DNA of 64,000 bases from Opisthocomus hoazin (lineage: Eukaryota; Chordata; Aves; Opisthocomiformes; Opisthocomidae). Positions 36,701 to 51,700 of the stretch are shown in pieces. Numbering within the stretch: position 1 is the stretch's first letter; each line of letters starts with the position of its first letter. Both the position numbers and the translations under genes were made by a program. Location: NCBI RefSeq assembly GCF_030867145.1, contig NC_134414.1, positions 64,515,397-64,579,396 on the forward strand, given 5' to 3'. The notes below the pieces were generated by a model. It searched no databases and was not told where the DNA came from. It saw only the letters and a list, made by a program, of their open reading frames with translations.

Positions 36701-39700
36701 GCCCTTAAAAATACTTGACTTCACGTTTCAGTATCAGCAAACAAGATTACATTAACCTGATTCAATTTCTTCCTCAAGAAGTTTTACAAAAGTTTTTTTT
36801 TCCCCCCTAAGTTTTACAAAATTCATAAGCATTACTGAAAGAAGAAATTTGATTAAAGACTGGGGACAGAGCAGATAAGAAAAACTTTTTATACACCAAC
36901 CACTCAATCTTTCGTGTCAGCTGTCTTATGTTAGGAAAGTCAGTATTTTCACTGTCTGATTCCATTTTTCTCAGTTTTTAAAAATATGGAACTTCTTAAT
37001 ATCCATTTCTATTTCAAAAGCAGCAGCAGCAAAAAAAAATTCTCATGTAAACAGAATTGCGCAGATTGCCAAAACCTGAGAGAGAGCAATTGTCTCTGTC
37101 AAAACATCAAATGAAATATGAAGTGTACGTGTACATTTTGCCAACTGACTTAAAAAGATGTACTATGGCCTATTAAAATGGACAGTAAAACTACTTAAAC
37201 TATTAGCATTTTTGATAGTGTATTTCTCTGTCCTCAGAAACAGCTTCTGCGTGAAACTGTATTTCTGTACAGCCCTCCTGAAAATGAAGAGCTCCTCGTT
37301 GTATGTTGGTTTCCTAATTTCTCTCCAAGTGAAATTGTAGCCTTAGTTCCTCTTAATATGGCGGTGACAGAGAAGAAAGGAAGGGAAGAAAAACCGAAAC
37401 AAATATACCAAAAGAACCCCTCAGCCTACACAAATATTCAAGCATAAAACCAGCTTTACAAGGGACTGTAACATGCAGTAGCAGCCTGCTCTTCGAACAG
37501 AGTCAGCAAAAGGCTTCCAGGCACATAGAGCCGTGCGAGAGGCGCAGGCGACTTCTGCCATACAGCCCTGTCTCCCGCTTCACTGGCCACCACCGAGAGA
37601 TGCCGAGGTCAGCCTGCAGCTCTGCTCCCCCAAACCAGGCCTACAGTAACTGTCTGCCCTCTGCTACGCACAAGGCTCTAATTCTCCTTGACTTCTGCGA
37701 TCCCCACCTGCACAACATCGGGACAAGTACTTTCTATATTCCAATAGGCAGGAAGAATCTGGCCTTAAAACATCACACTGGTCCCTCATTTTTAAAGTTC
37801 ATCTCTAGACACGTGTTTCTTCTGCCTTGGATACATACTGTGCATGGCAGCCTGGGAGAGAGGATTTTCATTTCCTGATTAAACATCTGAAAGCAGACAT
37901 AGCATTTCATTATTGAATGATTAAAGATAGATATCAAATGTATCACAGTTTAACCCCAGCTAGCAACTAAGCGCCACACAGCTGCCTGCTCAACCCCCCC
38001 CGCTGGTGGGATGGGGAGGAGAATTGGAAAAAAGAAAAAAAGTTAAACTTGTAGGTTGAGATAAAGACAGTTTAATAGGCCAGCAAAGGAAGAAATAATA
38101 ATGATAATAATAGTAGAATATACAAAACAAGTGATGCACAGTGCAACTGCCCACCACCCGCTGGCCGATACCCAGCCTGACTCCAAGCAGTGATCCCCGT
38201 GCCCACCCAGTTCCCCCCAGTTTAGGTACTGAGCATGACCTGAGATGGTATGGAATATGCCTTTGGCCAGTTTGGGTCAGCTACCCTAGCTATGCTCCCT
38301 CCCAGCTTCTCGTGCACCTTCCCGGTCAGTGCAGCATGGGAAGCTGAAAAAGTCCTTGGCTTGGTATAAGCACTACCTAGCAACAACTAAAACATCAGTG
38401 TGTTATCAACACTATTCTCACACTAAATCCAAAACACAGCACTATACCAGCTACTAGGAAGAAAATTAATTCTATCCCAGATGAAACCAGGACAAACTGG
38501 AAATGACGTATTACATTAAGACTGATGAAGGAGCACATGGGCATAAACAGGTAATTACTTTGCAGTTCATAGCTTTAAAAGGAAAATTTCTCAGGGATGC
38601 ATAACACCACAGTATTCTCGGAAATCAGGGCACTTAGGTAAAAATACCCTAGGCTAGAACCTAGTTGATCTCAACAGGCACGTGTTGTTTGAAGTTCACA
38701 TAGCCATGGCACCATAGCCTAGCCAAAGAATTGGCTCTGTGTGTCTGTCTGTTCGCAATACCTCAATCGGTCCATGAAGCCAGTAAAAAGAAGCAAAAGC
38801 GATGTATGTTATTCTATGTTAGACACGCGTAGCACTTGAACTCTTATTTAAGTGTTTAAATGTGCACTCACGTTTAAATGAGGAAGAGAAAAAAAAAGGT
38901 ATTTTCCCGTACAAAACCAAAATTACTGTCAAACCATTTTTTGTTGTTTGGTTCCCCCCCTCCCTCCCCCCTGAAAGCAGCGTAGAAAGACATTGAAATG
39001 TAGGATCATTTTCTAGGAGGTACACCCCCTCAGTTGGAGCACTACTATTATCAACTATTTTATTCTCTCTTCCTAGCTGCTCATAATCACCTTTTCAGCA
39101 AATATGAACACTTGCTGAGAAGGATGGAAGCAAAGCACAGATGTCAAAATTTCTACAGAAACATGCAGATGCTTCTGTTCAATGCCAGGTTCTTTCATTA
39201 AACACTTTTCTCTTTCCTCTTCTACTGAAATTCTGTTTTCTAAATGATAGTAAAACAAAGCCTTTTTGATCTTCACAATTTGTTTGTGCAGCTAATGTTG
39301 TCTAGAGCTTCTTCTGCATGACTGTGCTTGTATGCAAAAAAAATTGACATCTAAAATGATATCTGTGTGGTAAAACACTGCCGATAGCCCCTATAAAGAG
39401 AGTCCACAGCACTTAAGGTAAATTCTGCAGAAGATAATCCCCTTTTAACATATAGCATAGAAAAGAATTCTCAAGATCCAAAGGAAATCAGCTTCATAAA
39501 TCCTTAAACAGCAGTAAATCCTGTTCTGTCACACAGAGGTTTTACAAGACCTTTTAAGAAAGTATAGGAAGTAATCTCACAAACTCTATTGTACATTTTC
39601 AGTATCAGCATAGCTTGTCTTTGACAAACTTGTATCTGTGATAATTACAGTTTGCATAAAGCATCAAGTACAAAGTTACTACCCTCAGTATGTGAAGGCA

Positions 39701-42700
39701 GACTGGTTACTAACACATTCTGTTTGGAGTATCACAACTTCCTTGCTTATTATTGCATTAAAGTTGCTACTGAAATGGATTTTTAAAAATTATGTTTATT
39801 AATTTCTATCCTTTAAAGAAAAGCCAGTAGCAAGGAGAATGTACAGATTACACACAGCATATTAACAATTTACAAACATTTAAATTCAGTTATTTCAAAT
39901 CTAGGAAAAGAAAAATGGTACTTCCCATGTATTTAACAATGCAGTTGCAAGTTTTATTTATATAATCAATTAGGGGAAGTCATCCAGAAATAAAAACCAT
40001 CTCTTGATTCTTAAAAATGGCCATGGCTTTGCTAAAAGCCAAGAAAAAGCAACTTGGCACTTCCAACAGTTACTTATCACATGGCAAATTCAGGCAGTAA
40101 CATGAGCATTTTTGGGAATAACCTTTAAAATCAAAAGAAACAATGTGTAATGACCTCAGAAGGTGAGGAGCAATACAGCAATGTCTAGAAGTAGCGAACA
40201 GCAGCAGGGCAAGGGCAAAATGTCACAAATGTCACTGCTCCAGTTGTCAGGACTTCTTCTATCATCAGTGGAGAGAAACGCACAGATGTAGAATGCAGTC
40301 CTTCTGGCCTGTGTCAGTCGTTTAGTCCAAGGGGATGATGAACCATGTGCTAAAAAGGACAGCTTCTCCTCTCCAGTTATAAAGGGAGCCTGGCTGACTC
40401 ACTCGGATGTAGGTGTCTAAAGCTTAGGAGATAAATCCAAGCCAGTAGCCTGATATGGTGAAACAGTAGTTATGCTTTTATGGTAGACTGTAATTAGATA
40501 TTCCAGTACTTCAACAAAGCACTCCAGGATAAACTTGCAACGTAATGACATCAAATGAAAAGATGCCAGATTGGATCCAGTGAGCCTTTTAAGCCATCAG
40601 CACTGAAATATTCCTAATTTATAAACCACCTGTAACATATATTCAGCATCAGGAGAAAATAGTCTCTATAACATTCACAAAATCAGCTTTAGCAGAAACA
40701 ACGCAGGCCTAGTTCTAACTCATACTAGTGTGTATAACCACCGAGCTCCAGGAATTAAGTCCATCTATATGGTATGAAAAAAGATGGTAAGAGGAAATGG
40801 AATCAATATACAGGCACCTTCTGTTCAGCTATGAAAAATACGGCCATATGTATTCAAAACATATACTGTTTCAGTCTAACAACCTTTGAAACCAACTTAA
40901 CTGCAGGACCATGCAAGTTCAAATGTGTGACATACTGCTGGATATGCTCAACCAAGATCTGTAACATGCTTCTTTCTCTCTCTCAAAAAAAAATAAATCT
41001 ACATAATATATATAACATACATATTTTAAATATTTTAAATAAATAACATCTAAAACAATTTTTTAAATATTTAGAACATTTAAAAATCTGTATTGTGAAT
41101 TTTTTTTTTTAAGTCAAAATCTTTGTAACTTCACTATGGTACCTGATTATTTCCAATAAATTTTAAAACCGCTGGGCAACATTTATCAAAGTTGATGCTA
41201 ATTTCCATCCTCTTGAGCCAGATGCATCCATCACTTAAGTGGGCAGACTCACTACTATGCCAGACAATTTGATTTAATGCAGTTTCCACACCTCCATCTA
41301 AAGAGATGCTTGAAGAAGATGAGTCTAGAAATTAGAGAAGGCCCTGCTGTAACTACTTGTTACTTAGAATTAAGGCAAGTGCACGGTACACTGCTCACAT
41401 ACAAGAGCCTTTGGAATTGAAAAGAGCTGTACCACCAAACATGAACTACGAGCTGCAGCTTTGCTGCTAGTTGGCAGACACCTGGAGATTCTGGGACTCT
41501 GCTACATAAGGAAAGTAAAGCATGACCACGTCACACATATTAAAGATGTTCCAAGAACAACAAGAAAAAGCTCTTATCTGCATTCCATCTTTTGGTCTGC
41601 ATCAGCCTCCCACTGAAATAAATGGGCCATTGAAAGAAAGTCCTGTGGAGTCATTTTTAAAGGAAGTCTGCAATTTCAAGACAACAACAGAAGATCAGAA
41701 CAGAACCTAGTTCCAATTTTTACATTTACCTTTGTCAAAATTGAATAAGAGCTGAGTCCATAAAGCAAAAAAGAGATTGGCTCTCACACACGGACTCTCT
41801 AATGCTGTAGTCCAGAAAACCTCCCTACTACTGTGATTTCAAAGTTTCTCCTTCAGCAAAATTGGAATGTGAGCCTACAAAACCTCTCCTTGTTCACATC
41901 ACCACACTTTCCATTTGCACAAGCTGTCACTAGCAGCCACACAGCTCAGGCATGTCTACACGACCCAGTGTTGACAAACACAAGCTCATTTTCCCTGTGT
42001 ACTCGTTGGCTTTGAACCAGCTGCATTAGTTCAGTAGCTTGCACACAGCTTATCGGCTCAAGCACAGCACTGTGCGAACACAGCTACACAGCTTCCCAGC
42101 CAGACGTGGCTTGTGTCCAAGCAGCTTGAAGCACAGGCAAAGAGAGTGTGGATCTGTCTAAAGCACTCTTACCATGGCAGATGGATGGAGTTACACACAA
42201 AGAAACAGACTGCATTTGCTCCATTTATAGTATGTGCTTGTCATCCAGAAGACAAGATACACTGAGGTCATCATTAAAAGGAAGATGGTTGCCTACCACT
42301 GCCACACAGTAAAATACAACAGCTCTTTTTCTATGTATTGAAATCTGAGATTATTAAAGACACCACCACGTTGTAAATATTGGCCATAAACGCTTTTTAC
42401 AACTCACTGTTGCATGTTTGTATTCCAGCAGATGCCAAGTTTACCATTCTCTTTACAAAGTCAGCCATTCACAGGTTCCTTTTTCAACTCTGCTTTTTTC
42501 TAGATACCACTCTAGATTACAGAAATCTAGTATTTTAAAACATCAATGTATTTTTATTGACAAGCTGCACATTCCTATTCCTAGGCTCTTCAGAAAAAGT
42601 CTCTGCTAAAATTCAGACAGCACCAGGATTCTGTGGTGCTCTCCAACAGATCACACTCAAGCTATCAAAGGACTGATGCGGAGGTCACCTCTATTGGTAG

Positions 42701-45700
42701 GCTAAATTCAGTCTACTATGCCACACACTGGTGTTCAGCTCAGTGAAACACCCTGTCCAGTCCCACCCTCTTACTTGCTCCCTCACTAAGCCTTGCAAGG
42801 AACACTGCAGTTCTCCTCAGTGCCCGTGTCTGAAGACTCGAGCCCATTCAGCCACTGTGAAAGAGCAGAAGTGGGTGAAAAGATTTGAGCCCCACGTCCT
42901 GCAATTACACTTACGATATGCTGCTTTGTCCCTTAGCTATGTTGGCTATATATACCACTGGAAGGCACACAAAAAAGGATTCTAAACACATAGCACAGGC
43001 ATTATTCAGGTGAAAACATTGGTACAACCTACTTTCTTTTCAACATTTTGTTGTAATAATTTGCAATTATACACACAATTTCCGTAGCTTTTATTAGCAG
43101 TATGTCCAATTTGACTGGATGCCTTTCCTGAAATGTATTCCCCCTTCTCCCTCCCCTCCCCATTCCCACCCCAAAGTTCTGAATTACAGTACTGTAATTT
43201 GCACTGTCTGGTATTTTGACTATGCTACCACTGTAATTTAGGTGTCTGACACGTCAGTGTCATATTCTTGCACCAAGCATCACTGTGAGTAACACTGTAC
43301 CACAATATATTAACTATGCATAACACCTCCTCTATCCCAAATTTCAAAACATTTTAAAAGAAAAAAAAAGATTAAAAATCCACATGAATGACTTACTTTT
43401 GCATTCAGAGGGCACACAGACAGTGCACTCCCAAAAAGCTGTTCTTCTGACCTCCACTGACTGCTGCGGAGTGCACAGCGCATAACATTTATCAACAGGA
43501 TTCCAAGTACTGCCACAGCAAGAATTTTCTTAAGGAAAGAGAGGCAAGTTAAGAAACAAACCATTCAATTGAAACACTTCACCATTAACTTTACTGACTG
43601 TTTTAATAGTACCTTTTTCTTGGCTTGCTTACTCAAGAGACTAAATCCATACGTAAACAGAATACAATATCCAATACTGGGGAGGTAGATGACTCTCTCC
43701 GCAATAACAAATCCTACTCGGAAGAACAGGTTACTTGCAGGAAGAAAAGGGATAATAAGAAATCCAAGTCCCAGTGTAAGAATTCTGCAAACAAGAAATG
43801 GATTCTAAAATTAATCATAAATCTTAACAAAAGTGCCTTTTCCACTTAACATATAAGCTTTATGTAAACATTGCAGAAGGATGTGCATATGGAACAGGGC
43901 ATTCAAAAGCAACCTTTGAGAGCTACATAACAAAATCAGATTAACTTTCAGCGAGGTTTTGACACTTCATTCCATCAGGCACTTTTAAAATCCTAGCTAT
44001 AATTGCCGGCAAAGCAATGTTCATGCTTCCAGGCCAGAAAATAGGCCCTTTACACATTAATTACACAATTCCTATTTAAAATACACAGGCAGTAAAAGTA
44101 ATGGCAAAAGCTACCTGTCTAATTTTGGAACTAGTAAGTCAGTAACAGGGGAAAAATAAGGTCACCTTTAAAGAAGAAACTTATGTACACGTCCTACTGA
44201 GTAAGCATTTTCTTTCCTAGCAAATACACAGTAGAATCCATTGTGCTTAACCACATGAAAGTTAGACATCTACACTTTTTCTATGGTCAGCAGAGAGAGG
44301 CATTTCTTTGGGGCAGTTTGTCTTCCTTTTTTTGAGTCTCTATGTTAGGAGGAGTAATCCTCAGCAGGTACCTGCGGACTATAAAGAGCTTAGCTAACTG
44401 AGACTAGGTCTCTGACTTCTACAGAGCTGACATAAGGGAATATGAATCCCAGGTCTGTGTCAGGTGTTTGTTATAAAGGCCACAGGTATGGTAGTCTTCT
44501 GCTCTAATTTATTACTAACAGATTTCTATACTGTCATGTGGATGCATCCTCTTACTCTCTTCTCCTCCCCAAGAGTCCTAGTTCCTTCACGATACTTTTT
44601 GTCTTTACTTTTACTAAAATACTGTTCAGCAATACAGGCTTAGCGAGTGTGTTTTTACCAGAAAGCATGACATCACTTGCAGCAAGAATTCTATCCCTCT
44701 CCAAAACGATTTTATCCATGCAAATGAGTATGGGAACGGCAGAAAGGCAGGCAGGTGGGATGTTAACATTTGAGGGGTCAAGGGGGAAGAGATGAAATTA
44801 CAGAATACCACAGAAAAGAAAAAGAAAATATTCAGCACTTTAAACAAAAGAATGACCTCGCTGTGATTAAGTTGTTGAAAAATTTTTAAGAACTGAGAAA
44901 TTAATTATACAAAAAATCCATGGGACAGACCTTGAAAAGTTAAGCAGAAGCCCTTAGTGACACAGAACAGTTAACAATAAAATTTTTGAGTTCCTTCGGG
45001 TAAACTACGCGTTGTTTCCTCATACTACAGGTCACCGTTTTATTTTTAATTGTATGGCCATGGCCAGCATTTCCACCTCCTTTCAAGGCACATCTGCTCT
45101 TTCTCTCTCTCATTATTAGGAGAAGATTAAAGTAGATGATGACTAGTAAGAAGCAGGGGCAAGAACATACATCCATTCCTACTGTTCTGAGTACACATTA
45201 CTTTTTACCACCTAGTGTTAAGTGTCTCAAAATGCCATTTCAGGAGAAAAATAAAGCAGCCATCCATACCTCCTCTTCCAATTCAGTTTCCTACTAGTCA
45301 GTGTACAGTGATGGGTCCAAATTGGGATAAAACTGTAATAACAGCTATAAATATTTATTTGAACTGCATTTGCTAGACACTGGTTTCACTGAATTGTTAA
45401 AATTATCAACAGTGGATTTAACAAAATAATACTGTACTCAAGTTGGCCAGGCATTTAAAATTCATCCCTGTCTCTTACCTTCTCTTATGGCTGTCTTCTG
45501 AGCACAGAGCTTGGCATATCAGACCAATTAGGCAGAACCAAAGTGCTGCTAGTGCAATTATCCTCCAGTCGCTGACGGATTTAATGAGGGGTATGCAGCC
45601 CATTGACCAATCAAAACACAGCCACCAGGGACACAACAGCAACCATGCATTCAACGAATAGTAGTAATTATAGTTTATAGCCTGTCAGTCAAAAAGAAAA

Positions 45701-48700
45701 CAAACATTTATTTGATACTATACTATAGAGGGGGGCAACTTTAGTTCTCTTTGCTCATTTCCCTTATCGCAAAATGTATCTTTTACAATAAAGAGGCCTT
45801 AAACACTGTTAGACTACAACTAGTTACATATCCATTAATTTTACAGCTGTGAAACAAATTTTAATTTTTTTAAACATAGCTAGGTGGCTTTCCTGTTCAG
45901 AACAAGGCAATGCAATTCTGTGCTGTCCAACCAATATCCACATTAAAATAAAAAAAATAATCTCCTACAACAGGAGAAAACGTCAACAGACAGCACCCGC
46001 TGTCCTCGCCCTTCACCCTCCATCTCCAGAAAGAGCCTTTATGCAGCCAGAGGTATAAAGCCAATGCATACTCCAAATGCACCAGGCCAGAACTTCGTAT
46101 CTTCTTCAATTGTGAAAGAAGAGATGAAGAGTCAAACACAGTATGTGCAAAAGGGATGAAATCCAGCAAAAGCTAAATCCTGCCACACATGCGAAAAGTA
46201 GTAAATGGAAATGTAGATCAATGTGTGCAGTGCAGGCTAAATTGAATGCAAAGAATATACAAGGTATACTATTTTTGCAGAAAATCATCACAGCAGCAAA
46301 AGGGAAGGTGACTCACGAGGCAACCTGAAACGTAAAGACTGCCCACTTTATTGTTTCTCTGAAGCACAGAAAAGAAAATTCAGTTTGATGACAAAGACAA
46401 ATGTTCTGAGCTTGCCAGAAAAAAAACAACTTCATAACTTACTCTCACAAACAGACTGTCTGCAAATGAAGCTGGGTTATCTACTTCAGTGAAAGCTGGT
46501 GGCCCTGTGCCCATAATCCTCCAGCGTATATAAAGTATACTGGCCCCTCCAGACATCAGAAGAGTTATCCTGAAAAGCAGCCCCTTTCTTAACAGTCCAG
46601 CATTCTACAGGAAAGAAAGAGGAAAAAACTTCATATAAAAACATTATTTTGTTCTCCCCCCCCACTACATTCACATCTTTTTTGCCACCACCTCAGGAAG
46701 ATCAGGCTATTCCTGTGCATTTTTGCTATTAGAGTTGTCATTTTTCTTATTTTTGCAGTTACTAGAAAGCTCTCAAACTTTACTATTCTTTCATTGACTA
46801 ATTGCAAAATGTTTTTTGCAAACATTTTCATTTCCTTCTCAACCAGAAAACTTTTTTATTCAAGAAGTCTCTCTTCTACAAATCCTCAGTAACTCTACAG
46901 CTGATGTAATTTTGCACAGCAATTTCTAATAGGGAATTTGAGCAGATTACAGCCTTTAGTATACAGCATATTAAATTGATCTATCTTTTCTTTTTAAAAT
47001 GGAGGACAGCTACTTTGTAAACTTTATTTTAAATAGCTGTATCTAGCTGACTGCTTATCACTGAAAGGTTTTGTCCACTTAAGCCTCTTTAGAGATAAAA
47101 TTATGTGACTGCATATAACAAGAAAACTGCATAGTCAGAAACTGGGAGGAATGAGAAGCTGATTTTCACAATGACTAGAGTGATTAAAAAGTTAATGACA
47201 GACAGGCACCCAAATTATTTTGGTCAGGCTAAAATTACCCAAGATCTAAAAAAAACTTGTGGTTTATCTACATTAACTCAGTTGATTTACATCACATATT
47301 TCGTAATACACATGTTAGGGTCTAAAGAAGGCAATTCCCATAAAACATAAAGAAGTGATGTCACAGAAGCTGAATTTGACACGCTTTCCCATTCTTCCCC
47401 CCCATTAAGTACAATACATTTTCTCCAAGCAAACATCAGTTTCGTAAAAGACATGAAAAACACTGTATACTGTAGAGGTTCCTCAAGCTTCACCAGTAGA
47501 GACTGGAAACAGAATCATCAGTAACTGTAACAATATTCCCACCACAGTTTCAAGATGTAAATCCAAGCTTCCAACACCCTACCCAGCTAGCAAACGGTAA
47601 CTCAGGTAATGAAGGGCTGTCTTAGAGCTGTCTGAAACCAGATGGCTGAAATTATTCTACACAGCCTCAACAAGCCGTTAGAGAAGCAGAGGGTGGAAGC
47701 CAAGAATTCCTCTGAAATGAGAGATCATTTGGGCCACTATCCACTTTCCATTCTACACATCTAAAGCTGAAAGTGTCAGTAAACTATGGATTTTTACATG
47801 AAAGAGTTGACTGTATCCTAAAAAAATATGGTCATGTGATCTCCAGTATTAGTTTTCCTTTATTCCTACCTTCCTCCCTTAGTCTGATATGCTTCAATTA
47901 CCTTTAAAAACCTACCTGACAGTTGTACCTGATCAGTTCTATGTCCTCCATGGGAGCTGGCACACTGATTATTGCTACCTATTATTGCAATACGCTGATT
48001 AGCAAGCACCACCATAATAATTTAGGAGATCAATATTAATTATTTCTGAAGATTAAAAAAAAACCCCACCAAACATACATTGAACAAAGCCAGACATTCA
48101 ACAGTGCCCTGGCTGAAGATACTTACTCTCTAAAATGATAGAAAAGTTAAGTTAAAAGCAATATTCACATGGCATTTTAATATTTGTAGTTGACAGTGGA
48201 GTCATTATGTAAAGTTTAGCTGAATGCCTAAGGATAAAGAATTTTGTAATGTTGATTTTATGTAAGTTAGCCTTTGTGCTCAAATGCTTACTTCCAATTT
48301 ACAAATCTCAGTAGCCAAAGTCATTACAATGAGGATTACAGGAAAACCATTCCTAAAAACTATTTTGGAAGAGAGAATTGTGCTATGAAGGAAAACCGTA
48401 TAGTGACAATTTATAACTGCTTTATGACAGAATAACTGCACAAAACCTCTCATCCCAGGCTTAATTTCATTGAACAGTACACGCAGCTTCTTAAAGGCCA
48501 GATTTCACAAATCACCACAAAATCTCTTAGTATGCAGAATTTAAAGAGTGGAAGAAGAAGTATTATCGTATCATCTTTGATTTAGTTAACTAAAATCTGC
48601 CTGAAACTGAAACCTGTCTCAATTGAGAAGAAAAAAAATCTGCAAGAAAGGGAATTTAAGATCTGCCTTTCAACAAAACAAAACACACAATTCTTAGATA

Positions 48701-51700
48701 TACTTCCATTAAAAGAGCAGAACACATTTTTGTAGGTGGTAGGAGCTAAAATTAATTACTTATATTAAAAGAAGAAGAAAGAAAAGGCACATTTGACGTT
48801 TTATTCACCCAGACACAACTGCTTAAAACTCACAAAACAGAAGCATAACACTTTGAGCTCTTCATGCTTAAAGAGTAACCCTGCAAAAAAGGTTTGACTT
48901 TGACACATTTCACAGAATCATAGAATGGTCTGGGCTGGAAAGGACCTTCTAAAATCATCTAATCCAACCCCCCTGCCATGGGCAGGGACACCTTCCACTA
49001 GACCAGGTTGCTCAGAGCTCCATCCAGCCTGGCCTTGAACACTTCCAGGGAGCGGCATCCACAGCTTCTCTGGGCAGCCTGTTCCAGTGCCTCACCACCC
49101 TTATAGTAAAGAATTTATTTCTTATATCCAATCTAAACCTACCCTCTTTCAGTTTTAAACCACTGCCCCTGGTCCTGTCACTACCGGCTCTAGTAAAAAG
49201 TCTCTCTCCATTTTTCTTATAAACCCTTTCAATATATTGAAAGGCCACACTAAGGTGTCCCCAGAGCCTTCTCTCCTCCAGGCTGAACAGCCCCAACTAT
49301 TTCAGCTGTTCTTCACAGGAGAGGTGTTCCAGCCCTCTGATTTTCGTGGCCCTCCTCTGGACCCACTCTAACAGGTCCACGCCTTTCATCCGTCCAAGAG
49401 CTGGACACAGGACTCCAGGTGGGGTCTCACAACACCAGAGAAGGGGGAAGAATCACCTCCTATGACCTGTCAGCCACGTGTTTTTTTTTTTTATGCAGCC
49501 CACGATACGATTTGCTTTCTGGGCTGCAAGCACGAATTACAGGCTCATATCCAATTTTTCATCTCCCAGTATCCCCAAGTCCTTTTCTGCAGGGCTGCTC
49601 TCAATCCATTCATCCTCCTGTCTATATTGATGTTGGGGATTGCTCCAACCCATGTGCAGGACCTTGCACTTGGTCTTGCTGAACCTTATGAGGTTCACAA
49701 GGGGCCACTTCTTGCACTTGCCAAGGTCCCTCAGGATGGCATCCCATCCCTCAAGAGTATCAACTGCACCACTCAGGTTGGTGCCATCTGCAAACTTGCT
49801 CAGGGTGCACTCAATTCCACTATCCATGTCATTGATGAAGATATTAAATAGTATTGGTCCAAGTATGGACCTTTGAGGGACACCACTTGTTATGCTTTCC
49901 ATTTGGACATTGAGCTTTTGACTGTAATTCTTTGCATGCAGCCATCTAGCCAATTCCTTATCCATCCAACAGTCCATCAGTGAAACCCATCTCCTTCCGC
50001 TTTAGCAGCAAGAATGTTGTGGGGGACCATATCAAAGGCCTTACAGAAATCCAGGTAGATTACATCAGTAGCTCTTCTCTCGTACACTGAAGCTGTCACT
50101 CCATCGTAGAAGGCCACTAGATTAGTCAGGCATGATGGTGAAGCCATGTGTCTAATCACCCCCCTGTCTTTCATATGTTTCGACATAACTTCCAGGAGGA
50201 TCTGTTCCATGATCTTCAAAGGCATCGATGTGAGGCTGACTGGTCAGTAATTGCCAAGGTCCTCCTTATTACCTTTTACTTCCATCACTTTAATTCTGAA
50301 CTGGCTCTGCTTTAGTCCCCTACAGCTCTAGACTCTATTCTTCTCATATGCTAGTTGACACTACTTTCATTATACAATGAAATTGTCCAGCATTCCTATT
50401 TGCTGCCTCAAATACTTCTGCACGCTTCCCTTAGCCATTCTTGTTCAAATCTACTCTTTCAGTTCTAGAGATTCCACTTCTGCTGATTTCCCTCCAAAGC
50501 TCCTCACTTTTTGCAAAGGAATTTAAAAGCCCAATAAGACTTGTGCTACTCAGAAACATGAGCAAGACTTCTCTGCAGTGAAACCACTGATCAATGCAAA
50601 GTACAATGAATATTCCTTTGCCTTGCTGGACCTTTGATGGGAGAGGCACATGATTTATCTGTTGAACAGCAGTGATGTTCTAGTAGGCTCTTGGTCTATT
50701 TGACTGCTATCAATCATTCACCGGAGGCTACTTGTTTCTGCAATTTGCTTGCCAGCGCAAACACTAGGCACCAGGTTCCATTTGAGCCAATACTAGGTAA
50801 GGGACATAACAAAAGTCAGAAATTCAATCCTTAGTGACTATCAGTGCTTACATATTTTTTCTTTCAGACTCCCAAATCTACTAGGAACTGTCTCCTATCT
50901 GATAATTTGTATTCTGAAGAAAACAGTGTAATACCTCGGTGAGATTAGCAAAGTAGACATAATAATTTTTACTTACTTTTTCAAATGCCTATCTCATTTG
51001 AGAATCTGAATAAATCTCTCTCTCTCTCTTTACTCTGACCAAACTGTCTTAAACAACCATTTCAGGTGTACAGCTACTGACCCTGCAGAACTTGTTGCAT
51101 CAAGCAGCCAGCTCTTCCACACCGTATTGTTAGCATACTGTTGAAAGAAGTGTGGAACGGATTTCTGTATCCAATGCAATTGTAATGCTATCCCATTACT
51201 ACTAATGTTGCTACAAAGATGTCATAGGACATCACCTTTCTAGGCCGACTGAAAATACCTCTTTTAAAAAAAAAAATTCTCAACAACAACAAAACTGTTA
51301 GAAGTTGTATCTTTGTCATTTAGTACATGACTCAATGGCCAGAATGAACAAAACCTCTGAGAACTCACCTCCAATGACTTGTCCTTATGTAGTAACTTTT
51401 GAATAAGCTCCAAAACATTTAGCTTGTTAATCACCAGTGCATCAAACACTGCATTCAAACCCTAAGCAACCAAGAGAAAAATAAGAGCGTAAGATGGAGC
51501 CGCTACCCACAAATACGTTTTTAAAAACATCTTAAATTCTCCTTCTGCCATGTGTTATTGTACATCTCAATTCTGATTCCAAACAAGTACAGAGATACAT
51601 TGGTAGTAATGATGGCAGAATGGCAATTAAGAACCTGAGCTCAGCTGAGTAGGATATCCTGTTACTGTAATGGAGATTCTCCTGCCACATGCAATAACCC

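Larger units (their letters stand above)
34820..43396 (-). other. TMTC4: TMTC4 intron, 8.6 kb, carrying a solo LTR
   Basis: GT-AG ends (gtaagtca ... ttttcag). It separates the membrane-coding exons from the TPR exons. It contains the LTR at 37,939-38,494 and a T16 run at 35,778-35,793. The remainder is AT-rich and I recognise nothing else; open frames such as 37,600-37,878 show no domain. Confidence 0.9.
46605..51368 (-). other. TMTC4: TMTC4 intron, 4.8 kb, with a large CR1
   Basis: GT-AG ends (gtgagttc ... ctgtag). It contains the CR1 at 48,909-50,270 and a short CT repeat near 51,015-51,030. Nothing else recognised. Confidence 0.9.

Noticed and set aside
37600..37878. Plus-strand frame of 92 codons
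   Set aside because: No recognised domain, inside a TMTC4 intron on the opposite strand, no supporting splice or promoter signals.
43625..43849. Plus-strand frame of 74 codons, KSNK-rich
   Set aside because: It is antisense to the TMTC4 exon at 43,613-43,784; the sense strand is well supported.
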